From NCBI GenBank assembly GCA_021532125.1, contig JADYUX010000003.1, positions 1-64,000 on the forward strand: a stretch of 64,000 bases of DNA, read 5' to 3'. Source of the stretch: Arcanobacterium haemolyticum. GTDB taxonomy: Bacteria; Actinomycetota; Actinomycetes; Actinomycetales; Actinomycetaceae. Below are positions 1 through 10,661 of the stretch, one piece after another. The position numbers were made by a program, and so were the translations under genes. The notes beneath the pieces are model-generated. The model was given only the letters and a program-made list of their open reading frames with translations, was not told where the DNA came from and searched no databases. Within the stretch, counting starts at the first letter, position 1. Every line of letters starts with the position of its first letter.

Positions 1-85
1 AACACACTATCAAGCACCCAAACACCACACCCACACCCCAAACCAACCACCACAACAGCAGCCAGCCCAGAAGAGGCGGATTCTT
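1..85 (-). other. Probable rRNA operon leader (partial)
   Basis: Downstream of the 86-114 promoter the minus strand is G/T rich, has no open frame and ends at the window edge with GCTTGATAGTGTGTT. This resembles the segment (…CAATAGTGTGTT…) that precedes 16S rRNA in many actinobacteria. tyrS lying next to an rRNA operon is common in this phylum. The 16S gene itself is outside the window, so the assignment is inference. Confidence 0.5.
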
Positions 86-114
86 ACTCTAATCAATGTT
101 TACCAGGATGTCAA
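86..114 (-). promoter_or_regulatory. Strong sigma-70-type promoter, probably rRNA operon P1
   Basis: Read on the minus strand, a perfect TTGACA (114-109) is followed by a 17-nt spacer and TAGAGT (91-86). It is preceded by an A/T tract near 128-140 that could act as an UP element. The promoter points out of the window to the left. It is the best -35/-10 match in the window, as expected for stable RNA. Confidence 0.7.
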
Positions 115-249
115 ATCCTCGTAACCATCTTCCGAGAAAAAATCTCATCGACACGGTCAGCTTTTCGCTTCAACCTCGCGGTTTTAGCTCTTTCGCATCC
201 CGGCGACAGGTAAATACATTAATGGCCTCTGAACTGCTCCGTCAAACCG

Positions 250-287
250 AAAAGGCGTGAACCAGAACACGCTGGTTCACGCCTTTT
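250..287 (-). terminator. tyrS terminator (possibly bidirectional)
   Basis: Perfect 16-bp stem (250-265 with 272-287), 6-nt loop, with A4/T4 runs at the outer edges. It lies about 100 nt after the tyrS stop and separates tyrS from the stable-RNA promoter. Confidence 0.85.
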
Positions 288-384
288 CTGCCTAAGCCCA
301 TTCAGGTTGCTCAGCTGCGGCCATTTCGTCGCATATTCTCGTGGCTACGGTGCATCCGCCACCACGAAAATGCGCGCGCTTCAC

Positions 385-1650
385 CTATTTCACACGTACA
401 ACCGCCAAGTTCTTCTTGCCCTTTCGCAGCAGGATGACGCCGCCCGGCAACACATCCGAATCGGCAACCTTAGCTTCGACATCCGTGAGCTTCTCGTTGT
501 TGAGGTAGAGCCCTCCGGACGCAATCGTTCTCCGGGCGGCGCCAGTTCCCTTCTCCAAACCGACACTCACAAAAAGTTCGACAAGCGAATCTCCCAGGGC
601 ACCCTCGGCAGACGGCAGCTCGGCGACAGCGTCGCCAAGAGTGGCGCCGTCAAGATCATGCAGATCTCCACTTCCAAAGAGAGCGCGCGAAGCCTCTTTA
701 ACACGCTCCATAGCATCCGCTCCGTGGACCCAGGTCGTTACATCTTCCGCGAGTGCCTTCTGAGCTTCACGTGCGGCTGGACGCTCGTGCACCAAGCGCT
801 CAAGCTCCTCGATCTCGTCACGAGTGCGGAACGTGAACACCTTGAGCATGCGGATAACATCCTCGTCGGCCGTATTCAACCAGAACTGGTAGAACTTGTA
901 CGGGCTGAACATCTGGGGATTGAGCCAAATGGCGCCGCCCTCAGTCTTGCCGAACTTCGTGCCATCCGACTTCGTAATAAGCGGATTCGTCATAACGTGG
1001 ACGCTCTCGCCTTCGACCTTGCGGATGAGGTCCATTCCGCCGACGAGGTTACCCCACTGGTCGTTTCCGCCAACCTCGAGTGTGCATCCGTAGCGTCGGA
1101 AGAGCTCAAGGTAGTCGTTTGCCTGGAGAATCTGGTACGAGAACTCCGTAAAGGAGATACCTTCCTCCGAGTTGAGGCGTCGCGAGACGATGTCTTTCGC
1201 GAGCATCGTGCCCATGCGGAAGTTCTTGCCGATGTCACGAAGGAAATCAATTGCCGATAGTTCTGATGTCCAGTCGAGGTTATTGACGATGCGAGCGGCG
1301 TGCTCCCCTTCGAAGTCAAGTAGGCTCTCAAGCTGGCCACGTAGGCTATCGGCCCACCCTGCAACCACGTCGCGCGAGTTGAGCGATCGTTCGCCCTTTT
1401 CGCGCGGATCGCCGATAAGCCCGGTAGCTCCGCCGACAAGAGCAAGGGGGTTGTGTCCAGCCATCTGCAAGTGGCGCATCACCTTAACTGCGACGAGGTG
1501 TCCATGATGGAGTGAGGGAGCTGTGGGATCGAAACCGCAATAGAACGTCACAGATCCCTCGTCGAGCGCCGCACGCAGCGCGTCAATATCGGTGTGCTGG
1601 GCAATGAGCCCACGCCACTGGAGTTCGTCGAGGACGTCAGTCACGTTCAT
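385..1650 (-). CDS. tyrS: Tyrosyl-tRNA synthetase
   Basis: A class I aminoacyl-tRNA synthetase of 421 aa that charges tRNA-Tyr in the cytosol. The HIGH-equivalent HHGH is at residues 48-51 and the KMSKS-equivalent KFGKT lies in the middle of the protein. A C-terminal S4-type RNA-binding domain ends in RKGKKNLAVVRVK. The start at 1650 is chosen because GAAAGGA sits just upstream and homologues begin at this point; the longer reading to 1761 would add 37 unlikely residues. It follows argH on the same strand with a hairpin between them, so it is probably a separate unit. Confidence 0.97.
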   Translation of the reverse strand: MNVTDVLDELQWRGLIAQHTDIDALRAALDEGSVTFYCGFDPTAPSLHHGHLVAVKVMRHLQMAGHNPLALVGGATGLIGDPREKGERSLNSRDVVAGWADSLRGQLESLLDFEGEHAARIVNNLDWTSELSAIDFLRDIGKNFRMGTMLAKDIVSRRLNSEEGISFTEFSYQILQANDYLELFRRYGCTLEVGGNDQWGNLVGGMDLIRKVEGESVHVMTNPLITKSDGTKFGKTEGGAIWLNPQMFSPYKFYQFWLNTADEDVIRMLKVFTFRTRDEIEELERLVHERPAAREAQKALAEDVTTWVHGADAMERVKEASRALFGSGDLHDLDGATLGDAVAELPSAEGALGDSLVELFVSVGLEKGTGAARRTIASGGLYLNNEKLTDVEAKVADSDVLPGGVILLRKGKKNLAVVRVK

Positions 1651-1796
1651 TCCTTTCAATCTGGGGCCGCACTTCGGCCACGGTTCCCAGTTTGCCCGAT
1701 TCCTCGTAAGGGCGCGAACTGTCTCGCGGTGTGTTCGCTTCCAGAAGGAGAGAACGAGCACCCGCGCCTTCAGCTGTGGGGGTCGAAGATTGGGAA

Positions 1797-1824
1797 TGGG
1801 GCGCAGAAGTACTCCTGCGCCCCA
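1797..1824 (-). terminator. Hairpin after argH
   Basis: Perfect 10-bp G/C-rich stem TGGGGCGCAG / CTGCGCCCCA with an 8-nt loop, 25 nt after the argH stop. There is no clear U-tract, as in several other terminators of this window. Confidence 0.6.
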
Positions 1825-1848
1825 GTATCAGCAATCGTTCCGCTGTAT

Positions 1849-3369
<1,521 letters not shown>

Positions 3370-3436
3370 TCATAGGCCGCGCGGGAGACCGGTGTCCGCA
3401 TTGACAACGCCCGCCGATTTTGTCGCTGGCGCCCCC

Positions 3437-3442
3437 TAGACT
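3437..3442 (+). promoter_or_regulatory. -10 box of leaderless argF
   Basis: TAGACT ends 7 nt before the ATG at 3450, and no ribosome binding site precedes the start. TTGTCG at 3419-3424 is too close for a standard -35, but it belongs to an ATTTTGTCGCT word seen at two other promoters of the window. Confidence 0.6.
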
Positions 3443-3449
3443 TGTCCGC

Positions 3450-4445
3450 ATGACACTTCTGGGACGATCTTTCTTGAAAGAATGTGACTTCACTCCCGCA
3501 GAATGGGCATCGTTCGTCGATCTCGCGGAGTCACTCAAACGCGAGCGCCGAGAAGGCCACGAGCGGCAGCGACTTCAGGGGAAAAGCGTCGCGCTCATTT
3601 TTGAGAAGACATCGACGCGTACCCGATGCGCGTTCGAGGTTGCCGCTTTTCATCAGGGAGCTCATACAACCTACCTCGATCCAAGCAGCTCGCAGATCGG
3701 GCACAAGGAGTCTGTAGCAGATACCGCCCACGTCCTCGGGCGGATGTTCGATGCCATCGAATTTCGCGGGGATCACCAAGCTGATGTCGAAGCCTTAGCC
3801 GCGCACTCTGGAGTGCCCGTCTATAACGGGCTCACCGACGAATGGCACCCGACGCAAATGCTCGCGGATGCTCTGACAATTCGGGAACACACTCGCAAGC
3901 CTTTCTCTGAGGTAGCACACGCATATCTTGGCGACGCCCGTTTTAATACGGGGCGTTCCCTCCTCGTATCCTCCGCCATGCTCGGAATGGACGTGCGTAT
4001 CGCAGCGCCCAAGGCATATCAACCTGACGCTGAAGCTGTCGCTATTGCCACGAGCTTCGCTAAGATCACAGGTGCTCGGATAACGATTACCGAGAATGTC
4101 GACGAAGCCGTGGAAGGAGCCGACGCAGTTTCTACTGACGTCTGGGTATCCATGGGAGAGCCTAAGGACGTGTGGCGCGACCGGGTCGAAGCTCTCCTCC
4201 CCTACCAGGTCAATGCTTCAGTTATGCACGCCACACACAACCCTCAGGCGATATTCATGCACTGCCTACCGGCCTATCACGATCTCAATACGGCGGTTGG
4301 CCGTTCGGTCCACGAGATGACGGGGCTTGACGCGCTTGAAGTTACTGACGACGTTTTCCGAGGGCCTCACTCGGTTGTTTTTGACCAAGCTGAAAACCGT
4401 ATGCATACGATCAAAGCTGTCATGGTTGCCACACTCAGTTGCTAG
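3450..4445 (+). CDS. argF: Ornithine carbamoyltransferase (long, ArcB/ArgI-like type)
   Basis: Makes citrulline from ornithine and carbamoyl phosphate. The protein has 331 aa. The carbamoyl-phosphate motif STRTR is at 55-59, HPTQ at 133-136, the ornithine-side VSMGE near 233-237 and the catalytic HCLP at 271-274. Length and wording ([16 protein letters not shown]) match the catabolic ArcB / E. coli ArgI branch rather than the ~307-aa ArgF usual inside actinobacterial arg operons. No arcA or arcC is nearby and the arg operon lacks argF, so it very likely serves biosynthesis. The start at 3450 is preferred over 3420 because homologues begin [10 protein letters not shown] and a -10 box lies 7 nt upstream. 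Confidence 0.93.
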   Translation: MTLLGRSFLKECDFTPAEWASFVDLAESLKRERREGHERQRLQGKSVALIFEKTSTRTRCAFEVAAFHQGAHTTYLDPSSSQIGHKESVADTAHVLGRMFDAIEFRGDHQADVEALAAHSGVPVYNGLTDEWHPTQMLADALTIREHTRKPFSEVAHAYLGDARFNTGRSLLVSSAMLGMDVRIAAPKAYQPDAEAVAIATSFAKITGARITITENVDEAVEGADAVSTDVWVSMGEPKDVWRDRVEALLPYQVNASVMHATHNPQAIFMHCLPAYHDLNTAVGRSVHEMTGLDALEVTDDVFRGPHSVVFDQAENRMHTIKAVMVATLSC

Positions 4446-4455
4446 GATTCCTAGC
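4441..4455. promoter_or_regulatory. 15-nt palindrome between argF and MFS gene
   Basis: GCTAGGATTCCTAGC is a perfect 7+1+7 palindrome that includes the argF stop codon and lies 30 nt before the MFS start. It could be a repressor operator for the transporter gene, but no regulator gene is adjacent. Confidence 0.35.
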
Positions 4456-4484
4456 GATTCGCAACGTATTCAACGAGGAAACAC

Positions 4485-5927
4485 ATGACACACCATCACG
4501 ACGAATCCGGTTCTCTCCGCGATCCTCAGGAGGAACCTCACAACACGCACCCACATGAAACCCAAGCACCACGCGAGCACCACCAGGAACTGCAAGCTGA
4601 AAGCGGTAGCCCGCAAGGAAAATCTCGCACCCGAGAAGCGAATCCTCTCCGCCCGTTAGCCCTACCTGTCTATATCCCCGCCCTGATCTACGCCATCGGC
4701 GACGGAGCGATTAAGCCAGTCATCGTTCTCGCAGCTCTATCGATCGGATTCACTGACGCCGGCTCATCAGCCGTCGTCGGCTTATTCGGCCTGGTCGGGG
4801 TTTTCACGGCTCCTCCACTTGGGCGCCTTATTTCACGGATCGGAGATCGCAAAGCGCTCGTCGGCGCCGGAATTGTCACCATCGGGGCGATCATCCTCTC
4901 GCTTGCCTCGCTCATCGTCGGAAACGCCCACCCCGCCTTTGCGCGTTCGTCGTTCATTATCTCGCTCGTCATTATCGCAATCGGTGCGAACATCTGGGCC
5001 CTCGGGCGCCAGGCCTACGTGGCAGAGCACGTCGATGCCTCATGGCGTGCCCGTGGGCTCTCAACGCTCGGAGGCATGACTCGTCTGGGTGACCTCGTCG
5101 GTCCAGGATTCTCCACTCTCCTCATCGGCATGTGGTTCCTCGGCTCAGTGTTCTGGCTCGCCCTCATCATGACGGCAATCTCCACCCTCATGGTCGTCGT
5201 CTTCTTGGTGCCTCCAGCAGAAAAAGAATCTGCTGTCGATATCCTCGCCACAGAGGAAAATCCTTCTGCTCCAGCCTCACAGGCGCCCGCCATCACGGAA
5301 GCACCCCGTCCCACAGTCGTCCGCTCCGTTTTCGCAACGGTCGTTATGGGCATCGGGCTCAACGCCATCGCGATTTTGCGCGCAAACCGAAACGTTATCG
5401 TGCCGTTGTGGGGTGCATTCCTCGGCGTCGACGAGACAGTTATCACGGCGACATTCGCAATTTCTGCCCTCGTCGATTCGATCATGTTCTTCGCCGTCGG
5501 CGGCCTCATGGATCGTCACGGCCGCCTTGCCGCGCTCATCCCCTCGCTTCTCGTCATGCCAGCAGGCATCGTCACCATGCTTCTTTGGCAGGACGTCGTA
5601 GGCTTCGTTGTCGGCGCATGCATACTAGGAATCGGAAACGGCTTCGGAGCAGGAGTCGTCATGACAACCGGCGCCGATCTCTCACCCACTGTGAACCGCG
5701 CGACCTTCCTCGGCCTGTGGCAAGCGATCGTCAATATCGGAACCGCCGCCGGCCCATTCATCGCTTCAGGAATGACGCACGTCCTTGGAGTTGGCGCAAG
5801 CCTGTGGGCGACAGCCGGTATCGGCGTGGCTGGCGCCCTATGGCTCACCCTCCTCATACGCTCAGCCTACGAGCGCCTGGGAATCGATCTACGTGGACGC
5901 CCCTTACCTCCACGACACCAGCAATAA
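4485..5927 (+). CDS. MFS transporter with His-rich N-terminus
   Basis: Membrane protein of 480 aa with about 12 hydrophobic segments from residue 58 on, typical of the major facilitator superfamily. A motif-A-like GRLISRIGDRKA lies after the second helix, and a second-half copy GGLMDRHGR after the seventh or eighth. The first ~50 residues are hydrophilic and rich in His, Glu and Pro, for example three His at 3-5 and more to about residue 33. The tail is probably cytoplasmic, and metal binding is possible but unproven. GAGGAAA serves as ribosome binding site. Substrate unknown; export of a drug or metabolite is the usual role. Confidence 0.85.
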   Translation: MTHHHDESGSLRDPQEEPHNTHPHETQAPREHHQELQAESGSPQGKSRTREANPLRPLALPVYIPALIYAIGDGAIKPVIVLAALSIGFTDAGSSAVVGLFGLVGVFTAPPLGRLISRIGDRKALVGAGIVTIGAIILSLASLIVGNAHPAFARSSFIISLVIIAIGANIWALGRQAYVAEHVDASWRARGLSTLGGMTRLGDLVGPGFSTLLIGMWFLGSVFWLALIMTAISTLMVVVFLVPPAEKESAVDILATEENPSAPASQAPAITEAPRPTVVRSVFATVVMGIGLNAIAILRANRNVIVPLWGAFLGVDETVITATFAISALVDSIMFFAVGGLMDRHGRLAALIPSLLVMPAGIVTMLLWQDVVGFVVGACILGIGNGFGAGVVMTTGADLSPTVNRATFLGLWQAIVNIGTAAGPFIASGMTHVLGVGASLWATAGIGVAGALWLTLLIRSAYERLGIDLRGRPLPPRHQQ

Positions 5928-6058
5928 CACGTGGAACTGCAGGACGGATTCTCGCCAACGGCGGACGTGAGCGCATCTGGGCCTGTGAACTCGGTAGAGG
6001 TCAGATTCTTCTGGCCCCAAGCCGATTCCTCTCACGCCCACATTTTCTGACGATACGC

Positions 6059-6086
6059 GTGGTGCCGCCCAGATGGGCGGCACCAC
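6059..6086. terminator. Bidirectional terminator
   Basis: Perfect 12-bp stem GTGGTGCCGCCC / GGGCGGCACCAC with loop AGAT, between the converging MFS gene and nitroreductase gene. Confidence 0.8.
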
Positions 6087-6123
6087 AAAGCCTCACTCCA
6101 CAAGCAAGCCGGCAGATTCGTCG

Positions 6124-6879
6124 TCAATCAATCGCGATATCCCAGCCCTGCTCACGAATGAACTGTACGTACTTACCCCGCAAAGGATTCGGGTTCTCCA
6201 TCCGCACACGGGTCTGATGCGTAAACGAATCAACACGACGATTGGCCTCACGCAAGTCGTAATAGGTTGTCATCTCGTCGTCGTAGTCACTCAGCGTCTC
6301 CAACCACGACGCCGGTTCCTCATACGAATTCTCCATCAGGCGAAGGTCCATACTCATACGAGGTTTGAGCTGCGGCTGCTGTGCAGGATGCCCGAAAGCA
6401 ACCCCCAACACCGGGAACGTCAATTCCGGCAAATTCAAGAGGCGAATCACCTCAGGAACATTATTGAGAATTGACCCAAAGAATGTTGTCCCCAGCCCCA
6501 ACGACTCCGCGGCAAGGACAGAATTCTGTGCCATCAAGCACGCATCTGTGAAGCCTTCCGTGAAGGCATCAATCGTGCGAGCGCCATGCCCATTCGAACC
6601 GAGCTCGTCGAGGATACGCTGACTGCGGTGCGTATCAACAATAAAAACCAAGAGCTCGGGCACGTCAGCTAAATAGTCCTGCGCAGCAATCTTCGACAGC
6701 TCCACCTTAAGCTCCGGGTCTGTCACATGAATAATCGACGCATGCTGGAGGATTCGCGACGACGCCGTCGCACGCGCTGCCGCGATAATCTGCGAAAAAT
6801 CCTCCGCACTCACAGGCTCGTCACTGTATGCACGGATCGTTCGATGGGATAACTGAGTCTGGATCGTTTCGTTCGCCAT
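6124..6879 (-). CDS. NfsA/FRP-type FMN-dependent nitroreductase
   Basis: Protein of 251 aa resembling oxygen-insensitive NADPH nitroreductase / flavin reductase of the NfsA-FRP group. The N-terminal HRTIRAYSDEPV matches the FMN-phosphate-binding region, and the central SLGLGTTFFGSI and LPELTFPVLGVAFG blocks are typical. These enzymes bind FMN and reduce nitro compounds, quinones or flavin with NADPH. The start at 6879 (MANETIQ) is chosen over 6987 because homology begins there. GACAAT lies 7 nt before it, possibly an imperfect leaderless promoter. Flanked by two MFS exporters, which would fit a detoxification block (inference). Confidence 0.85.
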   Translation of the reverse strand: MANETIQTQLSHRTIRAYSDEPVSAEDFSQIIAAARATASSRILQHASIIHVTDPELKVELSKIAAQDYLADVPELLVFIVDTHRSQRILDELGSNGHGARTIDAFTEGFTDACLMAQNSVLAAESLGLGTTFFGSILNNVPEVIRLLNLPELTFPVLGVAFGHPAQQPQLKPRMSMDLRLMENSYEEPASWLETLSDYDDEMTTYYDLREANRRVDSFTHQTRVRMENPNPLRGKYVQFIREQGWDIAID

Positions 6880-7038
6880 ACCCACGATTGTCTCACCCAC
6901 CCACGCGAAAAGAAGCGACTGCTCACGAAAAGCCACCGATTCTTCGTCGAACGCGGACAACACTCGCCGTGAGCACCTGAGGTTCACACGTGCGCATTCT
7001 CTCGATGGACACCACTAGAGGCCCCGCCGCATACGTTC

Positions 7039-7058
7039 TAGTCTTCAACTGAGAAAGG
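7039..7058 (+). promoter_or_regulatory. -10 box and ribosome binding site of MFS gene
   Basis: TAGTCT at 7039-7044 is followed by a short leader with GAAAGG at 7053-7058, five nt before the ATG at 7064. This gene therefore has a conventional leader, unlike the leaderless genes around it. Confidence 0.5.
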
Positions 7059-7063
7059 CATGT

Positions 7064-8638
7064 ATGGCGAATTCACGATATTTCACAGTTCCCGGGTCAG
7101 AACGGACTTACGACAGGAACAAACTCCTCGGAGTTTTGCTCATCCCCCTGGCAATGGCGCTCCTCCAAGTGAGCTCCGTCGATAACCTCCTCCCTGCTAT
7201 CCAGAGTGGACTTGGGGCATCGAGTTCGTCGATCCAATGGGTACTTTCGGGATACGCACTCGCTGTAGGAATTCTCCTCGTTCCGTCGGGGCGCCTCGGA
7301 GACGTCTTCGGGCGCTCAGGAATGTTTACCATCGGTCTTGCAGTATTCGCCGCAGGCTCACTAGCCTGCGGACTCTCCTCCAATCCATCCGTGCTCAATG
7401 CCATGCGCATATTCCAAGGGATCGGTGCGGGCATTTACTCGCCACAAGTAACGGGACTTATTCAGCAATACTTCGTCGGTCGTGACAAGGCACGCGCATT
7501 CGGGTTCATGGGACTCGTCATCGCGATGTCTGTCGCTGCTGGCCCCGTCATGTCCGGGAGTTTCGTCGCATGGCTGGGCGACGAAAACGGGTGGCGCTGG
7601 AGCTTCATCATCAACGCGCCGCTCGGCATAGCTGGCCTCATATGCGCTGCGCATTTTCTCCCGTTCGGGAAAGAACGCCGTCATGTTGGCCAACGCGCCA
7701 TGGCTACCGATACTGAATACGCCGATGAAGAAGCCACCTCGGGGCATCCGACATCAGGTCGGCGTGGCGAGAAAATCGACCTCGATCCCCTCGGAATGAT
7801 CGTCCTCTGCCTCGCGGTGCTCTGCGTCATGCTGCCGTTCATGATCGAGCAATCATGGCGCTGGTTCTTGCTTCTGGGCGGCGTGATTCTCGCTGTGGTT
7901 TGGCTCATCTGGGAACGGAGTTACAAAGCTCGCGGCCACATTCCCATGGTGAACCTTGACCTCTTTAAACTCGAATCTTTCTCCTTCTCGGTCGCGATTA
8001 CGGGGTTCCAATTCCTCGGCACAACCTCGATCTTCGTCATCTTGTCGATGTATCTCCAAAACGGAGTTGGGGCGAGTGCGCTCGCTGTGGGGCTTGTCAG
8101 CCTCTCGAACGCGCTGTCGTCGGCATTCTCGGCTATGTGGTCGGGGCGCCATTCGCTCGAACACGGTCGGGCTATCCAGGTGGGTGCGCTCGCCGTTATC
8201 GCTGGCGCTTCGCTACTTGTCATTGCGTCGGCGTGGGGGATCTCGCGCGGTGGTTCGCTCTGGCTCATGGTGCCCTCACTCGTCATTCTCGGCTTGGGTA
8301 TGGGCTGTATGGGTGCCGCAAATCAGACGGTCGCCATGCTCGATGTGCCTCTGGCGCACGGCGGGACCGCGGGTGGTGTGTATCAGACGACACAGCGCGT
8401 GACGACCGCCATTGGCAATGCTCTCGTCACCGCGATCTTTTTTGCCCTCAGCGCTGGTGCGCAGACCGGAACGACGAAGGGCGACCATCAGTGGTTCGTC
8501 GCTTTCGCCGCTGGGATGTGCGTTATCGTCGCCATCGTGCTGTGTGCGCTGACTGTTGCAACAATGTCCTATCGCCGGGCGAAGAAGCGTCAGATTTCTC
8601 CTCATGCCGCGGATGTTGCCGCGGTTGTCGAGAAGTGA
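7064..8638 (+). CDS. MFS transporter, DHA2 (EmrB/QacA-like) family
   Basis: Integral membrane protein of 524 aa with about 14 predicted hydrophobic segments. Motif A GRLGDVFGR follows the second helix, and the antiporter-type motif C region is VIAMSVAAGPVMSG. A hydrophilic loop of ~45 residues separates helices 6 and 7. Proteins of this group expel drugs, dyes or antiseptics using the proton gradient. It is the last gene before a strong bidirectional terminator shared with argG. No adjacent TetR or MarR regulator is visible. Confidence 0.88.
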   Translation: MANSRYFTVPGSERTYDRNKLLGVLLIPLAMALLQVSSVDNLLPAIQSGLGASSSSIQWVLSGYALAVGILLVPSGRLGDVFGRSGMFTIGLAVFAAGSLACGLSSNPSVLNAMRIFQGIGAGIYSPQVTGLIQQYFVGRDKARAFGFMGLVIAMSVAAGPVMSGSFVAWLGDENGWRWSFIINAPLGIAGLICAAHFLPFGKERRHVGQRAMATDTEYADEEATSGHPTSGRRGEKIDLDPLGMIVLCLAVLCVMLPFMIEQSWRWFLLLGGVILAVVWLIWERSYKARGHIPMVNLDLFKLESFSFSVAITGFQFLGTTSIFVILSMYLQNGVGASALAVGLVSLSNALSSAFSAMWSGRHSLEHGRAIQVGALAVIAGASLLVIASAWGISRGGSLWLMVPSLVILGLGMGCMGAANQTVAMLDVPLAHGGTAGGVYQTTQRVTTAIGNALVTAIFFALSAGAQTGTTKGDHQWFVAFAAGMCVIVAIVLCALTVATMSYRRAKKRQISPHAADVAAVVEK

Positions 8639-8728
8639 GTAGGAACTCTCCACCGCCACGCCGCCTAGGCGCCGCCACCACGCAAACACCCATAAAACGC
8701 CACCCACAATCGGCATGAGTCATAAAGA

Positions 8729-8764
8729 TGAGGGAGGGAACACCACCTGGTGTCCCCTCCCTCA
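8729..8764. terminator. Bidirectional terminator between MFS gene and argG
   Basis: 17-nt arms (8729-8745 and 8748-8764) pair with one mismatch around a very short CC loop. Genes converge on it from both sides. Confidence 0.8.
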
Positions 8765-8803
8765 GTTCGCTGCGCCGAATAATAGCGCCCTCACACGCTG
8801 AAC

Positions 8804-10045
8804 TCAGTACACGTTCGCCTTGCCCATAGCGACGCCCTTACCGAACTTCACGTCGCGGGCCGCCGCCAACTTCGACGTGAGACCGAAGATCTGGATGAAG
8901 CCCTTGGCGTTGGACTGATCGTAGGAATCGCCCTCGTCGTAGGTGGCGAGGTTGAAGTCATAAAGCGACGTTTCGGACTTGCGTCCCGTCACAACGGCGG
9001 TGCCCCCATGAAGCGTCATGCGAATGTCACCCGACACGTATTCCTGTGTGTCAACGATGAAAGCATCGAGAGAACGCTTGAGTGGCGAGAACCACTGGCC
9101 TTCGTAGACGAGATCGGTCCACTTGTCGACAACGGTGCGCTTGAAGCGAGCTTGGTCGCGGTCGAGCGTCACGTTCTCTAGCTCTTTGTGGGCAGCGAGG
9201 AGTGCCATAGCGCCCGGTGCTTCGTAGATTTCGCGCGATTTGATGCCGACGAGGCGATCTTCGACGATATCAATACGCCCGATGCCTTGGGCACCGGCGC
9301 GGCGGTTCATCTCCTGAATTGCCTCAAGAGGCGTCACCGGGCGTCCATCAATGGCAACCGGGATACCCTTCTCGAACGTGATAATGACTTCGTCGGGAAG
9401 CGGCGGGTAGGTGGGGTCGTCCGTGTAGTTGTAGACGTCCTTCGTCGGCGCATTCCACAGGTCCTCAAGGAAGCCCGTTTCAATGGCGCGACCCCACACG
9501 TTCTGGTCGATGGAGAACGGGTTATGGTGCGTCGTCTCGATAGGCAGGTTGTGCTCATTCGCGTAGTTGATGGAGAACTCACGCGTCATAGCGAGATCAC
9601 GCACAGGTGACAGGCAGGTGAGGTCCGGTGCGAGGGAGGTGATGCCGTTTTCGAAACGCACCTGATCGTTGCCCTTGCCGGTGCATCCGTGTGCCACGAC
9701 GGTTGCGCCGAACTGGCGGGCCGCTGTGACGAGGTGCTTGACAATGCATGGGCGAGAAATCGCCGAGATGAGCGGGTAGGCATCCATGTAAAGCCCACCG
9801 GCCTGAAGCTCCGGCATGCAGTATTCCGCCGCGAACTCTTCGCGCGCGTCGGCAACGTATGCTTCGACCGCGCCACAATCGAGAGCTCGTTGGCGGATCG
9901 TTTCAAGATCCTCCCCGCCCTGGCCAAGATCGACGGCGACGGTAACGACTTCCATTCCCGTTTGCTCGGCGATCCATCCGATTGCTACGGAGGTATCGAG
10001 GCCACCAGAGTAGGCCAGTACCACGCGGTCCTTATGCTGTGACAT
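8804..10045 (-). CDS. argG: Argininosuccinate synthase
   Basis: Joins citrulline and aspartate with ATP to give argininosuccinate. The protein has 413 aa. The N-type ATP-pyrophosphatase loop YSGGLDTS is near residues 11-18, and [20 protein letters not shown] and NVWGR blocks are conserved. AAGGAG seven nt upstream supports the start at 10045 rather than 10066. It lies 130 bp after argR on the same strand. argH, usually the next gene, is displaced. Confidence 0.97.
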   Translation of the reverse strand: MSQHKDRVVLAYSGGLDTSVAIGWIAEQTGMEVVTVAVDLGQGGEDLETIRQRALDCGAVEAYVADAREEFAAEYCMPELQAGGLYMDAYPLISAISRPCIVKHLVTAARQFGATVVAHGCTGKGNDQVRFENGITSLAPDLTCLSPVRDLAMTREFSINYANEHNLPIETTHHNPFSIDQNVWGRAIETGFLEDLWNAPTKDVYNYTDDPTYPPLPDEVIITFEKGIPVAIDGRPVTPLEAIQEMNRRAGAQGIGRIDIVEDRLVGIKSREIYEAPGAMALLAAHKELENVTLDRDQARFKRTVVDKWTDLVYEGQWFSPLKRSLDAFIVDTQEYVSGDIRMTLHGGTAVVTGRKSETSLYDFNLATYDEGDSYDQSNAKGFIQIFGLTSKLAAARDVKFGKGVAMGKANVY

Positions 10046-10175
10046 GTTTTCTCCTTGTTGTGTCAAAGTTCGTTGTGCGATGAATGGCGCGATGCAGGTG
10101 CCGCGTTCCCGATGGTCACCTTTGGCTCGACAATGACCGAGGTCACGCGCACATGGCAGGTATCCTCACGCAAGA

Positions 10176-10661
10176 TTAGGTGAGCCGGGCCAGCTCTGTG
10201 CGCAGCGCCGTAGCCGAGGCTTCGTCTTTCGTGATGACGAGCACGGTGTCGTCACCGCCGAGAGTTCCGATGACTCCGTCGAGTTTCGCTTTGTCGACGC
10301 TAGAGGCAAGGAGCTGTGCAGCCCCCGGTGGGGTGCGCAGGATGAGTTGGTTTCCTGCCTGCACCACGCTCGTGAGTACCTCACTTGCCCATCGCTCGAG
10401 GAAGGAACGTGCGCCTTGAAGCGGGCTTTCGGGATTCGGAACGTCCTGCACTTGGTAGGCCTGGTTTCCTCCGGCGTTCTTCACTTTGATGGCGCCGAGT
10501 TCGTCGAGATCTCGTGAGAGCGTCGCTTGGGTGACGAGGATACCTTCCTCCGCGAGGCGATCGCGCAGTTTTGTTTGCGAGGCGATCTCCTCCGAGGAGA
10601 GGATCTCAATAATCCGTCCCTGGCGCGCGCTTCGGGTGTCGGGGATGAATTCTTCTAGCAA
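10176..10661 (-). CDS. argR: Arginine repressor
   Basis: Regulator of 161 aa. The N-terminal winged helix (about 15-70) carries QTKLRDRLAEEG and TQATLSRDLDELG. The C-terminal arginine-binding oligomerisation domain contains GTLGGDDTVLVIT. The start codon is TTG within TTGCTAG, overlapping the argD stop by 7 nt, so translation is probably coupled. Family members bind ARG boxes when loaded with arginine; a candidate box overlaps the argC start. In other actinobacteria argF sits between argD and argR; here it is absent. Confidence 0.95.
   Translation of the reverse strand: MLEEFIPDTRSARQGRIIEILSSEEIASQTKLRDRLAEEGILVTQATLSRDLDELGAIKVKNAGGNQAYQVQDVPNPESPLQGARSFLERWASEVLTSVVQAGNQLILRTPPGAAQLLASSVDKAKLDGVIGTLGGDDTVLVITKDEASATALRTELARLT

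Noticed and set aside
307-1260. Long open frame opposite tyrS
   Set aside because: It is the antisense of tyrS; the content has no family features and the tyrS motifs lie on the other strand.
5132-6217. 361-codon plus-strand frame over the first MFS gene
   Set aside because: Arg/His-rich product typical of a shifted frame of a GC-rich membrane protein gene; it runs through a perfect terminator hairpin.
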